A stretch of DNA of 64,000 nucleotides from Hymenobacter terrenus (GCF_000972495.1 NZ_LATM01000011.1:62001-126000), one strand, 5' to 3'. Positions 53,372 through 62,469 are shown, numbered from the stretch's first letter. Notes: generated from the letters alone by a model not told the origin. Program-made: numbers and translations.

Positions 53372-54136
53372 TTATTTGTTGCCGGGAGTGTGTGTAACGC
53401 CGGAACCATTGGGAGCGACAGTGCCGCCTTGACCGGGAGTTTCGGAGGCCTTATCCGCCTGAGCTTCTCCTTCCGGCCCTTGGTTAGCGCGGTCAGTTAA
53501 ATCAGAAGAGTCATCAGCTGTGCTGGCAGGGCCTTTTGCTACCAATTTGCTTAATGCATCAGGGCCTTCGCCCCGCTGTAGCACACGCACATACATGGCA
53601 ATTTTCCAGCGTTCCTCAGGATTTACCTGTGAGCCGTGAGGCATCATGCGGTTGCGTCCCCACTGAATGACATGATAGATATGCCCATCATTCATTGTCT
53701 TGTAAGCGCCCGCGGAATAGTTAGGTACACCCTTAAACTTCAGGCCGACCGGGCCTTGACCGTCGCCAGCCTCACCATGGCAGTGTGAGCAAATGCGAGT
53801 ATATAGCACTTTGCCTTCTTCCAAGTTTGACTTAGTATAAGGCAAAGGGTTACGCAACCGCCGCTCTGCTATTCCTACACTGTCTTTAGGAATGTGGGTA
53901 TAGTAGTCAAGCTTACCGCGGGGTACGGTAGCAATTGGAGGCGTGCGCTCGTTGATACCGAAAGCATTTACCCTATTGAAGCCGGACTGCTTCAGCGGCT
54001 CATAAGGAATTGGGTCGTACATCTCCGGGGCATATTCCACACCAGGGTCATCGGGCCGGGGAGTACAAGCCGAGGCTAGCCCCAGCGACAATAGCAGCGC
54101 CGAAACGCGCAAGCTCAAGTTCAGCGAATGCGTCAT
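53372..54136 (-). CDS. actE: Alternative complex III monoheme cytochrome ActE
   Basis: The protein has 254 residues with a lipobox ending at Cys24 (LGLASAC), so it is an anchored lipoprotein. The single heme site is C116-SHC-H120 and the distal ligand is probably a Met in NRMMPHG. After the cytochrome domain there is a 60-residue tail rich in Gly, Asp, Glu and Pro. It transfers electrons from the complex to a soluble acceptor or the oxidase. The start shares one base with the actD stop. Confidence 0.92.
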   Translation of the reverse strand: MTHSLNLSLRVSALLLSLGLASACTPRPDDPGVEYAPEMYDPIPYEPLKQSGFNRVNAFGINERTPPIATVPRGKLDYYTHIPKDSVGIAERRLRNPLPYTKSNLEEGKVLYTRICSHCHGEAGDGQGPVGLKFKGVPNYSAGAYKTMNDGHIYHVIQWGRNRMMPHGSQVNPEERWKIAMYVRVLQRGEGPDALSKLVAKGPASTADDSSDLTDRANQGPEGEAQADKASETPGQGGTVAPNGSGVTHTPGNK

Positions 54137-54663
54137 TATTTGTTGGTCATTTCTTTTTGGTTGACCTCTGATGCGCCATTGTCGCGCAACAGTTGAGTCA
54201 ACCGGGGAAACTGCGAGCTGGTTTCGTCCAATTCAATGGCCATTACGAACTTATCGTCGGTAGCACGTACGTCCATCACGGGTACTTTGAAGCGCGGATA
54301 AAGCCCTGTGATAGTAAAGAAGGTGAGTGCCATCCCATGGCAGGTAAAGAACACCGTCAACTCAAAAGCAACCGGAATGAAGGCTGGCAGCGCGATGTGA
54401 GGCTTACCGCCTACAATCATTGGCCAATCGAAACCCAGCATGTAAATCTGCATCCACAGCGCGAAGGATAAACCAGTCAGACCAAAGAAGAAAGCAGCAA
54501 TAGGTAGGCGCGACCGTTCGATACCTAAGGCATCATCGATGCCGTGAACGGGATAAGGCGAGAACACGTCATAAATCTTCACACCGGCGGCGCGAATATT
54601 TTCTATGGCGTGCAACAGCACGTCTTCGTCTTCGAAGATGCCGACGGCAAAGCGCTTAGTCAT
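54136..54663 (-). CDS. actD: Alternative complex III subunit ActD (DUF3341)
   Basis: The protein has 175 residues. The N-terminal 65 residues (FAVGIFEDEDVLLHAIENIRAAG) and two helices near residues 50-75 and 95-120 match DUF3341, the ActD subunit. The ends of the chain face the cytoplasm. It overlaps actC by eight bases (54656-54663), and both are clearly cotranscribed. Confidence 0.92.
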   Translation of the reverse strand: MTKRFAVGIFEDEDVLLHAIENIRAAGVKIYDVFSPYPVHGIDDALGIERSRLPIAAFFFGLTGLSFALWMQIYMLGFDWPMIVGGKPHIALPAFIPVAFELTVFFTCHGMALTFFTITGLYPRFKVPVMDVRATDDKFVMAIELDETSSQFPRLTQLLRDNGASEVNQKEMTNK

Positions 54664-56110
54664 GCTTGTTGTAAGTTATAGGTGCCGAAGCCGGAGCACC
54701 GACAGCAGGTTGGTGAGCGTGGGCGGCGTGAGCCTTTTGAGGATTGTATGTCGGACCGTTGTCCACTGTGTATTTCAGGATGGTCTTCACTTCAGCCATG
54801 TTAATCACGGGGAAAAACTTAGCAAAGAGTAGGAAAAGAGTGAAGAAAAGCCCTAGCGTGCCGAGATACAGAGCAATATCGATAATCGAAGGCGAGAACA
54901 TGGCCCAGCTAGATGGTAAGTAGTCGCGGTGTAGTGAGGTCACGATAATTACAAAACGCTCGAACCACATACCGATATTCACAATGATGGACAACACGAA
55001 AGTCAGCGGAATACTGTAGCGTACCCGACGGAGCCACACCAACTGCGGCGTGATTACGTTGCAGGTCATCATTGAGGCGTATGCCCACCAGTAAGGACCT
55101 GTGGCCCGGTTGATGAAAGCATACTGCTCAAACTCAACCTGCGAGTACCAAGCGATAAAGAACTCCGTGATGTAGGCAACCCCTACGATAGAGCCGGTTA
55201 CCATCATGATTTTGTTCATGAGAGCAATGTGCTCCAGTGTGATATAATCTTCTAAGCGGAATACTACACGGGTAATCAGCATCAGCGTGAGTACCATAGC
55301 GAAACCGGAGAAGATAGCTCCTGCCACGAAGTAGGGAGGGAAGATGGTGGTGTGCCAGCCTGGAACCACCGAGGTAGCAAAGTCCATCGATACAATGGTG
55401 TGTACCGAGAGTACCAGCGGTGTCGAAACGCCAGCCAGAATAAGCGAAACAGTCTCATAGCGAGACCACGCCTTAGCCGAACCCTTCCAGCCGAAGCTTA
55501 GCATAGAGTAGCTAAACTTAGCAATGGTACCCTTGGCACGGTCGCGGATAGTAGCGAAGTCTGGAATCAGACCAATGTACCAGAACACCAGTGATACCGT
55601 AAAGTAAGTCGAAATAGCGAATACGTCCCAGAGCAACGGAGAATTGAAATTTGCCCACAGCGATCCAAACGTGTTCTGGAAAGGAAATACCCAGAAGGCA
55701 AGCCAAGGACGACCCATGTGCAGAACTGGGAACATGGCGGCGCAGATTACGGCGAAAATCGTCATAGCTTCTGCAGCTCGGTTGATAGACGAGCGCCACT
55801 TCTGCCGGAACAGCAGCAGTACCGCCGAAATCAGCGTACCGGCGTGACCGATACCTACCCACCATACGAAGTTGGTAATGTCCCAGGCCCAGTTCACGGT
55901 TTTATTCAGACCCCATTCGCCAATGCCATACCACACAGTACGGTACACGGCATAGAAGAACACACCCAGGAAGAATAATGCTACGCTTAGTGCGGCCATC
56001 CAACGGATATTGGGTTTGGCTTCCACTTGGTAGCAGATGTCTTGCGTGACGTCATGTAGCGTTTTGCCCCCGGTTACGAGCGGCTCGCGTATGGCTGATA
56101 CGTGCTGCAT
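54656..56110 (-). CDS. actC: Alternative complex III subunit ActC (NrfD-like)
   Basis: The protein has 484 residues and about ten membrane helices. Family segments include WVGIGHAGTLISAVLLLFRQKWR and WHTTIFPPYFVAGAIFSGFAMVL. ActC is the NrfD/PsrC-type membrane subunit that binds quinol at the periplasmic side and is thought to move protons. The gene starts 21 bases after actB. Confidence 0.95.
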   Translation of the reverse strand: MQHVSAIREPLVTGGKTLHDVTQDICYQVEAKPNIRWMAALSVALFFLGVFFYAVYRTVWYGIGEWGLNKTVNWAWDITNFVWWVGIGHAGTLISAVLLLFRQKWRSSINRAAEAMTIFAVICAAMFPVLHMGRPWLAFWVFPFQNTFGSLWANFNSPLLWDVFAISTYFTVSLVFWYIGLIPDFATIRDRAKGTIAKFSYSMLSFGWKGSAKAWSRYETVSLILAGVSTPLVLSVHTIVSMDFATSVVPGWHTTIFPPYFVAGAIFSGFAMVLTLMLITRVVFRLEDYITLEHIALMNKIMMVTGSIVGVAYITEFFIAWYSQVEFEQYAFINRATGPYWWAYASMMTCNVITPQLVWLRRVRYSIPLTFVLSIIVNIGMWFERFVIIVTSLHRDYLPSSWAMFSPSIIDIALYLGTLGLFFTLFLLFAKFFPVINMAEVKTILKYTVDNGPTYNPQKAHAAHAHQPAVGAPASAPITYNKHD

Positions 56111-56131
56111 AATCTTATAGATTAGTGATTA

Positions 56132-59100
56132 TTAAGCGTTTTCTTTTTCAAAAAACTCTGATTCTGCGTTACGAATCTTGGTCAGGTACGTCACGTTTGG
56201 CTGTACGTTGATAGAATCGAGGGCGTGGAAGGCCCGCTCGCCATCTTCACGACGCAATAGCTGGCTAATGCGGCTGTTGGGGTCACGCATGTCGCCAAAC
56301 ACAATGGCTTCGGTGGGACATGACTGGGCGCAGGCCGACACAATCTCGCCATCTACCGGACGGCGCTTCTGCTTTTTAGCTTCGAGCTTGCCTAACTGAA
56401 TGCGTTGAACGCAGAAAGTGCATTTTTCCATCACTCCACGGGCACGTACGGTCACATCCGGGTTCAGCACCATGCGGCCGAGGTCGGTGAACATATGACC
56501 GTTAACAGTTTCGAATTTCTCATTCGAGTAGTACGAGAACCAGTTGAAGCGGCGTACTTTATACGGGCAGTTGTTAGCGCAGTAGCGGGTACCGATGCAA
56601 CGGTTATAAGCCATTTGATTGAGGCCTTCCGAACTGTGCGTAGTAGCCAGTACAGGGCATACCGTTTCGCAGGGTGCGTGGTTGCACTGCTGGCACATCA
56701 TCGGCTGGAAAATCACCTGCGGGTTTTCCGAAGGGTCCTCCATGGCTGCGTAGGTAGCCACTTTGCCTTTTGTCTCGAACTCATCCTTATGGTGATCGGA
56801 ACTATAGTAGCGGTCAATACGCATCCAGTGCATCTCACGACGATTGAGCACTTGCTGTTTACCAACTACGGCAATGTTATTTTCGGTCTGGCAACCCAAC
56901 ACGCACGAGCCGCAGCCGATGCAGGAGTTAAGGTCTACTGCCATGCCCCAGTGATGGTCGTTGTACGTATAGTCCTGCCACAGCGACACTTTGTTTGGTT
57001 TTTCCAAACCATCGGGAGTAGCAATTTTCTCGTACTCGGTTACCTCCTTGGGGTTTTTGATATATTGAGCCAGAGTGTTTTCCTGAACTACCGGTTTGCG
57101 GTCCATCACCGTATGGTGAGTCTGCGTCTGCGCAATGGGCGAAGAAGCATCCGTTTTGGTCAGGGTTACCACATTGTGGTACGTCACACCGTTTGGGCCT
57201 ACAAGGGACAATGGGGCAGCATTGGCTCCTACTTGGTCACCAGCTTTACCAGCTAGCGTACGACCATAACCCAGTGCGATGCTAACAGTGCCATTGGTTT
57301 GGCCAGGCTGAATCAAAATAGGCAACTCAACCGTGTAACCGTTAGCAGTGACTTTAACGACGTCGTTCTGCTCCCACTTGTTGTCTACGGCCATCTTGCG
57401 CGGCACGGCCACGTAGTTACCCCATACTGCTTTTGAAACCGGGTCGGGCAACTCTTGCAGAAAAGGGTTGTTAGCTTCGCAGCCACCTGCCCCGATGCCT
57501 ACTTTCTCATATAGTGCCAACTCAATACCATTTGCTTTGGGAGCGCCACCAATTTGGGCAATCGCAGCATCCGGCGTCAGCGCGGCATTGACCATAGGTG
57601 GCGCGGGAGGCAGAGCAGTGCCGGTAGCTACGCCATCGTGCACTACTTTATCCCAAGCAGCATCGCTAGGGGTTATGGCGCGCCAACTACTCCGAAGATA
57701 TTTGTAATAATTGGTATTATTACCAGCCCAACGCAGTAAACTTTCCTGAGCCTGACGAGTAGCGAAGAGCGGAGTGATGACCGGCTGAGCCAAGCTCAAG
57801 AACCCACGCTTAGGCTCGTAATCATTCCATGATTCCAACCAGTGGTGGTCGGGAGCAGCGTACTGACACAAAATCCCGGTTTCATCCAGCCGGTCGTTCA
57901 ACGAAATAGTTAACGGTACTTTCGCCAAACCCGATTTCAGCTTCTCACCTAGTGGATGATTGTAGACAGGGTTGGCGTTATAAAATATGACCGCGCCTAC
58001 GCGGCCATTGTTCATGTCATTGACCAAAGCCGTCATTCGAGCGTCATCGCCTTGGCGCACATAGCTTGGAGCGGCTGGGTTAATAGTCGTGCCCACATTA
58101 CCCAACGACTGGTTGATAGCCGTTACCAATGCCTGGACAGCTGGGTCATTTGAGCCCGACACCACAAGGCTGGCGCCGCGGTTAGCAGTCAGATCTTTGG
58201 CGGCCTGGACCAGTTTATCGCTTTTATAAGTTGATGAGCCACCTGCTCCAGTCACAGCATTATAGAGAGCCAGCGCTACGGCACCCATTTCAGAGGGCTT
58301 CACTGGAACGCGAATGTCAGCGTTACAGCCGCTCAGACTCATTGCCGTTTCGAATTGATAATGGCGCGACATGGCTCGCTTAGCACTGCTCACCTTGCGG
58401 GTAATGCCGTACTGACGACTGTACTCGACTGGAGAAATCCACGTGCCGAGGAAATCGGCTCCGAGGCTCACAATAATATTTGCCTTGCTGAAGTCATAGC
58501 CAGGTACAACACCGTTGTTAGCTTGCAGCAGGCCCGTTACCGACTGCGCATCATACATGATGTGCGTGGTGCTGGGGTAGCGAGTGGCAAACTCAGCAAT
58601 AGCCCTCTTGGTAGTGGGGCTAATAATAGTTGGCGAGACGATGGCAATGCGACCAGTGGTAGCGGCCAACTTCGTACGAATAGCTTGGTCGACGGCAGCA
58701 GCTTCGGCTTTTTCATGGCCATTACCATTCTTGATGGCAAAATGCTGTAAACGTCCTCCATCATAGAGACTTAGTACGGCTGCCTGGCCACGAGCTGATA
58801 GACCACCATTGGTGATAGGAGACTCTGGATTGCCTTCTAGCTTAATTGGCCGTCCCTCACGAGTTTTCACCAGTACCGCATTATAATCGGCACCAGTGAA
58901 ATAAGTAGATGCGTAGAAGTTGGAGATAGCCGGGTCAATCTCTTCAGGCTTGTTCAGGTACGGAATGGCTTTGCGGACCGGTGCTTCGCAAGATGCCAAG
59001 GTGGCCGCAGCCACGCCAAAACCCATTAGCTTGAGGAAGTCGCGACGGGGAGCCGAGGTAGCATCACTACTTTCATGGCTTTCCTTGACCGGCATGAACT

Positions 59101-59167
59101 CAGCAAAAGCCGATTGCATGAATTCCGGAGCGTTTTCCAGTTCCTCAATTCCTTTCCAGTACTTCAT
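56132..59167 (-). CDS. actB: Alternative complex III subunit ActB (iron-sulfur, molybdopterin-like)
   Basis: The protein has 1011 residues. A twin-arginine signal-like motif, R41-R-D-F-L-K, follows 40 soluble residues, as in the TAT-variant-translocated family. The middle (about 70-700) resembles a molybdopterin oxidoreductase without the cofactor. The C-terminal third holds four clusters: CIGCGSCVLGCQ, CQQCNHAPCETVCPV, CIGTRYCANNCPY, and CTFCVQR with CAQSCP, giving three [4Fe-4S] and one [3Fe-4S] as in other ActB proteins. It carries electrons from quinol to the ActA and ActE hemes. Confidence 0.95.
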   Translation of the reverse strand: MKYWKGIEELENAPEFMQSAFAEFMPVKESHESSDATSAPRRDFLKLMGFGVAAATLASCEAPVRKAIPYLNKPEEIDPAISNFYASTYFTGADYNAVLVKTREGRPIKLEGNPESPITNGGLSARGQAAVLSLYDGGRLQHFAIKNGNGHEKAEAAAVDQAIRTKLAATTGRIAIVSPTIISPTTKRAIAEFATRYPSTTHIMYDAQSVTGLLQANNGVVPGYDFSKANIIVSLGADFLGTWISPVEYSRQYGITRKVSSAKRAMSRHYQFETAMSLSGCNADIRVPVKPSEMGAVALALYNAVTGAGGSSTYKSDKLVQAAKDLTANRGASLVVSGSNDPAVQALVTAINQSLGNVGTTINPAAPSYVRQGDDARMTALVNDMNNGRVGAVIFYNANPVYNHPLGEKLKSGLAKVPLTISLNDRLDETGILCQYAAPDHHWLESWNDYEPKRGFLSLAQPVITPLFATRQAQESLLRWAGNNTNYYKYLRSSWRAITPSDAAWDKVVHDGVATGTALPPAPPMVNAALTPDAAIAQIGGAPKANGIELALYEKVGIGAGGCEANNPFLQELPDPVSKAVWGNYVAVPRKMAVDNKWEQNDVVKVTANGYTVELPILIQPGQTNGTVSIALGYGRTLAGKAGDQVGANAAPLSLVGPNGVTYHNVVTLTKTDASSPIAQTQTHHTVMDRKPVVQENTLAQYIKNPKEVTEYEKIATPDGLEKPNKVSLWQDYTYNDHHWGMAVDLNSCIGCGSCVLGCQTENNIAVVGKQQVLNRREMHWMRIDRYYSSDHHKDEFETKGKVATYAAMEDPSENPQVIFQPMMCQQCNHAPCETVCPVLATTHSSEGLNQMAYNRCIGTRYCANNCPYKVRRFNWFSYYSNEKFETVNGHMFTDLGRMVLNPDVTVRARGVMEKCTFCVQRIQLGKLEAKKQKRRPVDGEIVSACAQSCPTEAIVFGDMRDPNSRISQLLRREDGERAFHALDSINVQPNVTYLTKIRNAESEFFEKENA

Positions 59168-59194
59168 TTTTGGGGACTTAGGGACTCGGGAGCT

Positions 59195-59215
59195 TAGAGG
59201 CTTGATAAGCCTCTA
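59195..59215. other. Hairpin between actA and actB
   Basis: TAGAGGCTT (59195-59203) and AAGCCTCTA (59207-59215) form a perfect nine-base stem with a GAT loop in the 164-base gap between the two genes. No T run follows, so an RNA processing or stability role is more likely than termination. Confidence 0.45.
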
Positions 59216-59331
59216 GATGACCACGAGGTACTTGAATTTATGAGCGGAATTTTTAATTATAAGTTGGCAAGCAACGACCTTGAAGCTACCAGGCCAGTAA
59301 CGCCCTAGGCTCCTAAGACGATTTTAACCAA

Positions 59332-60681
59332 TTAGTAGTGGCATTTCGAGCACTCGGTGCCACCATTCGACGATACGGTGAAGGGAGCACCAGCATTCTT
59401 AGTGTTGTGCAGCTTCACGAGGTTGTCGTAGTACTTGTTGTCTTTGGTATTGAGTGGCATCTCGCGATGACAGTTGATGCACCATCCCATGGTGAGGGCC
59501 GAGTATTGGTAAACCACTTCCATATTTTGGATAGGGCCGTGGCAAGTCTGGCACTGCAGGCCTCCCACTTGGGTGTGCTGCGAGTGGTTGAAGTAGGCAA
59601 AGTCGGGCAGGTTGTGGATACGCACCCACTGAATAGGTTGCTTGCGCTCAATGGCCCGGTATATTTTCTTGATTTCGGGCGATTCTGTCTTGATCTGCGA
59701 ATGGCAATTCATACAGATATTAGCCGATGGAATGTTAGCCGACTTAGATTTATACACTGAAGTGTGGCAGTACGCGCAGTTAATTTGGTGCTCACCAGCG
59801 TGTAGCTTGTGTGAGAAAGCAATAGGCTGAGTGGGTTGATACCCTTGAGTCAGGCCTACAGCCATTACACTTTGCACCCCTTCGTAAAGTAAAACCAGAG
59901 CGAAGACCGTTCCTACAATACCACGCATAACCGGCGAGCGATAGAGTTTGCCCCAATCGAAGCGCTGCTCCAAAATCTCAACGTCCCGGCCATCCAAGTC
60001 TTTGCGCCCCCGCAATACGTCTTTCATTAGATTACCAATGATAACGAGCGTCACCACCAGTACAATCAACACTACTACTAATACAATAAGTAAGATGTCG
60101 ACATATTTTCCAGCACCTGCTTCGGCACCACCAGCAGCATCAGCTTTACCATCGGTAGCAGCAGCATTGCCAGCCGTGGGACCAGCATTCGCAGCGACAC
60201 CTGGAGCGCCTTCCTGCGAAGTTACATAAGCAATAATCGAGGTAATTTCCTTGTCCGAAAGGGCGAAGGAAGGCATCTGCTGCTTATTGAATTTGTTGTA
60301 AATATTTACAGCATATTCATCGCCACTGGCCACCATTTTGCTGGAGTTCTTGATCCAAGGAATGAGCCAAGAGATAGGCCGACGCTTGGTGATGCCCGCC
60401 AGTGCTGGGCCTACTACTTGCTCATTTACGGCGTGGCACTGGGCGCAATTGCCTTTAAATAGAGCGTCACCAGCTGCGATGGCAGCGGCATCAGCACCGC
60501 CGGCGGCGGGGGCAGCAGCAGTCGCGGGAGTAGCACCTGCGGTTGCACCGGGGGTCACCCCTTCTTTTTTCACGTCGGCGTTGGCAGTGGCATCTTGAGC
60601 CGAAACCCGTTGCGCGCCCGCAAACGTGAGAAATAGCGCCAGCAACAGATGAGGTAACGAACGAAGTCGATTGCTATTCAT
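59332..60681 (-). CDS. actA: Alternative complex III multiheme cytochrome ActA, hexaheme fusion
   Basis: The protein has 449 residues. A signal peptide ends near residue 29 (VSAQ). A cytochrome c domain holds the first heme site (C79-AQC-H83). A low-complexity Ala/Gly stretch (about 155-190) and a membrane helix (196-217) follow. The C-terminal half is the usual ActA with five further sites, at 302-306, 323-327, 377-381, 401-405 and 444-448. The total of six CxxCH exceeds the five of the Rhodothermus subunit; the N-terminal domain is an added monoheme cytochrome. It is the first gene of the operon, 46 bases after the -7 element. Confidence 0.93.
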   Translation of the reverse strand: MNSNRLRSLPHLLLALFLTFAGAQRVSAQDATANADVKKEGVTPGATAGATPATAAAPAAGGADAAAIAAGDALFKGNCAQCHAVNEQVVGPALAGITKRRPISWLIPWIKNSSKMVASGDEYAVNIYNKFNKQQMPSFALSDKEITSIIAYVTSQEGAPGVAANAGPTAGNAAATDGKADAAGGAEAGAGKYVDILLIVLVVVLIVLVVTLVIIGNLMKDVLRGRKDLDGRDVEILEQRFDWGKLYRSPVMRGIVGTVFALVLLYEGVQSVMAVGLTQGYQPTQPIAFSHKLHAGEHQINCAYCHTSVYKSKSANIPSANICMNCHSQIKTESPEIKKIYRAIERKQPIQWVRIHNLPDFAYFNHSQHTQVGGLQCQTCHGPIQNMEVVYQYSALTMGWCINCHREMPLNTKDNKYYDNLVKLHNTKNAGAPFTVSSNGGTECSKCHY

Positions 60682-60726
60682 AAGAAAATAGACGGTAAAA
60701 CGAAACGCTAGGGCATTTCAAGGCCA

Positions 60727-60757
60727 CAAATGTAGGTCAGGAATCGTAGGCGGCAAA
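60727..60757 (-). promoter_or_regulatory. Promoter of the ActA operon
   Basis: Read on the minus strand, TTTG (60757-60754) is followed after 19 bases by TACATTTG (60734-60727), a full match to the Bacteroidota primary sigma pattern TTTG and TAnnTTTG. The actA start codon lies 46 bases further on. This is the only strong promoter found for the six act genes and ctaC-ctaD. Confidence 0.7.
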
Positions 60758-61093
60758 AAGTGGAATGCAATTTCTGGGCATCCTTGGAGGGTCATATCGG
60801 GCCTTTTCTATGCTCTCATCCCCTATTCACAGTCGGTTATCCGTTCAACCGCACACTCTCACTTATTACTGCCGGACACCTTCTTGGTTTGGGCATTCGA
60901 CACCTGATAAAGCTTTGAAGGACAACCCCAGTTAGGAAGCTTTTGTTACCCTTCAGGCAAATAAAAAATGAGCAGTGGGAAGGATAATGGCCCAGAGTGA
61001 AGTATTAATCTGAGGAATCTGAAGCGAAGGGCCCGTGTAGATACGGCTATAGGCTCTCATCAGTCATAGTACATAATTAACGTGTTCTTTGCC

Positions 61094-61125
61094 TTTGGCA
61101 ATCTGCCCGAAACTCAGTACCTTTG
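61094..61125 (+). promoter_or_regulatory. Promoter of rpsF-rpsR-rplI
   Basis: TTTG at 61094-61097 and TACCTTTG at 61118-61125 are separated by 20 bases and match the Bacteroidota promoter consensus. The rpsF start lies 44 bases after the -7 element, leaving a short leader in which a ribosomal protein binding site could lie. Confidence 0.7.
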
Positions 61126-61169
61126 CGCCCCAATCAATTTTTTCATCCCCAAATTTTCACCCCGTCGTA

Positions 61170-61547
61170 ATGGAAGTAAGAAATTACGAGACGGTCTTCA
61201 TCGTAACTCCCGTGTTGAACGAGAGCCAGGTGCAAGAGACGGTCGAGAAGTTCACCCAGGTGCTTAAGGAAAATAGCGCCGCCATTTTGTCCACCGAAGC
61301 CTGGGGCCTGCGCAAGCTGGCGTACCCAATTCAGAAGAAGAACACAGGCTACTACTTCTGCTTGTCGTATACTGGAGAAGGCAACATTGTTGATGTACTT
61401 GAGTTGGCGTTCCGCCGCGACGAGCGCGTCATCCGGTTCTTATCTACGGTGCTTGATAAGCACGCCGTGGAATACAACAACCGCCGCCGTAATGGCGAGA
61501 TGAACCTGCAGAAGGCTGCAAAAGAACCCGAAGCTGTAGCCCAATAA
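61170..61547 (+). CDS. rpsF: 30S ribosomal protein S6
   Basis: The protein has 125 residues from the ATG at 61170; a frame open from 61089 would overlap the promoter. The N-terminus MEVRNYETVFIVTPVLNE and the NTGYYFCLSYTGEG stretch identify S6, which binds S18 and 16S rRNA in the platform of the small subunit. The tail is rich in charged residues. rpsR follows 12 bases downstream. Confidence 0.96.
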   Translation: MEVRNYETVFIVTPVLNESQVQETVEKFTQVLKENSAAILSTEAWGLRKLAYPIQKKNTGYYFCLSYTGEGNIVDVLELAFRRDERVIRFLSTVLDKHAVEYNNRRRNGEMNLQKAAKEPEAVAQ

Positions 61548-61559
61548 TCCATAAAAGAT

Positions 61560-61835
61560 ATGGCATCCCCCGCATTCAACCGGAACAACGACCGGTCGGC
61601 TATGAACAAGCCGCAGGACACCCGCAAGAAATATTGCCGCTTCAAAAAGAACGGCATTAAGTACGTGGACTACAAAGACCCAAACTTCCTGCTGAAGTTC
61701 GTGAACGAGCAGGGCCGCGTGCTACCACGTCGCCTCACCGGCACTAGCCTGAAGTTTCAGCGTAAAGTGACTCAGGCCATTGCAAAGGCCCGTCACTTGG
61801 CGCTGATGCCGTACGTAGCTGACGCTCTTAAATAA
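61560..61835 (+). CDS. rpsR: 30S ribosomal protein S18
   Basis: The protein has 91 residues. The N-terminal extension (MASPAFNRNNDRSAMNKPQD) precedes the core KKYCRFKKNGIKYVDYKD and the conserved RITGTSLKFQRKV-like stretch (here RRLTGTSLKFQRKV). S18 pairs with S6 in the ribosome. A cysteine is present in the CRFKK motif, as in many zinc-free and zinc-binding forms. An AT-rich dyad repeat follows before rplI. Confidence 0.95.
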   Translation: MASPAFNRNNDRSAMNKPQDTRKKYCRFKKNGIKYVDYKDPNFLLKFVNEQGRVLPRRLTGTSLKFQRKVTQAIAKARHLALMPYVADALK

Positions 61836-61840
61836 AATAT

Positions 61841-61920
61841 GAATTAGGAATTAGGAATTGTGAATTGTGGGCTGGCATCCAGTGCTAACTTATAGTTTAT
61901 AACTCCTAACTCATAATTTC
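61841..61920. repeat. AT-rich dyad repeat, copy B
   Basis: The left part (61841-61868, GAATTAGGAATTAGGAATTG words) and right part (61885-61920) are imperfect complements. The element resembles copy A at 45203-45279 in word composition, size and position inside an operon. Confidence 0.55.
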
Positions 61921-61928
61921 CTTCAGAT

Positions 61929-62372
61929 ATGGAAATCATCCTCAAAGACGACGTTAAGGGCCTTGGTTACAAGAACGACATCGTGACCGTGAAATCGGGT
62001 TACGGTCGTAACTTCTTGCTGCCGCAGGGTTTGGCCATACTGGCTGACAAAACCAACAAGAAAATCACGGCTGAGAACGTGCGCCAAGCCGCTCATAAAG
62101 CCGACAAAATCAAAGGTGATGCGCAGGCTATTGCCAACCAGATTGGTGATGTGGTGCTTGACATCCCAGCCAAAGTAGGCGAGAGCGGTAAGATTTTCGG
62201 CCGCGTAACCACTTTACAACTGGCTGAAGCGTTAAAAGCGAAAGGTGTGGACATTGACCGCAAACGTCTTTCGTTCGATCAGGAGCCTTCGACCGCTGGT
62301 GAATATACCGCTACCGCTAACCTGCATAAGGAAGTGAAGCATACGATAAAATTCCGAGTAGTAGCCGAATAG
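61929..62372 (+). CDS. rplI: 50S ribosomal protein L9
   Basis: The protein has 147 residues. The N-terminal motif GYGRNFLLPQGLAILAD follows MEIILKDDVKGLGYKNDIV, the canonical L9 start. The C-terminal domain ends in HTIKFRVVAE. L9 binds 23S rRNA at the base of the L1 stalk. The operon ends at a terminator 21 bases downstream. Confidence 0.96.
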   Translation: MEIILKDDVKGLGYKNDIVTVKSGYGRNFLLPQGLAILADKTNKKITAENVRQAAHKADKIKGDAQAIANQIGDVVLDIPAKVGESGKIFGRVTTLQLAEALKAKGVDIDRKRLSFDQEPSTAGEYTATANLHKEVKHTIKFRVVAE

Positions 62373-62393
62373 CTGCTGCTCAACAATAGTTGG

Positions 62394-62424
62394 AAAAGCC
62401 CTGCCGTTTGGCGGGGCTTTTTTG
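62394..62424 (+). terminator. Terminator of the rpsF-rpsR-rplI operon
   Basis: AAAAGCCCTGCC and GGCGGGGCTTTT form a 12-base stem (one wobble pair) with a GTTT loop, followed by a T run. Confidence 0.85.
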
Positions 62425-62469
62425 TTAGGCTTTCAGGTCTGATACTGGTTACGGGCTATTTTTGCTTTA

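Larger units (their letters stand above)
60682..61169. other. Divergent intergenic region between actA and rpsF
   Basis: No gene was found in these 488 bases. The left part holds the actA promoter (60727-60757, minus) and the right part the rpsF promoter (61094-61125, plus). The middle, about 60760-61090, shows nothing I can identify. Confidence 0.7.
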
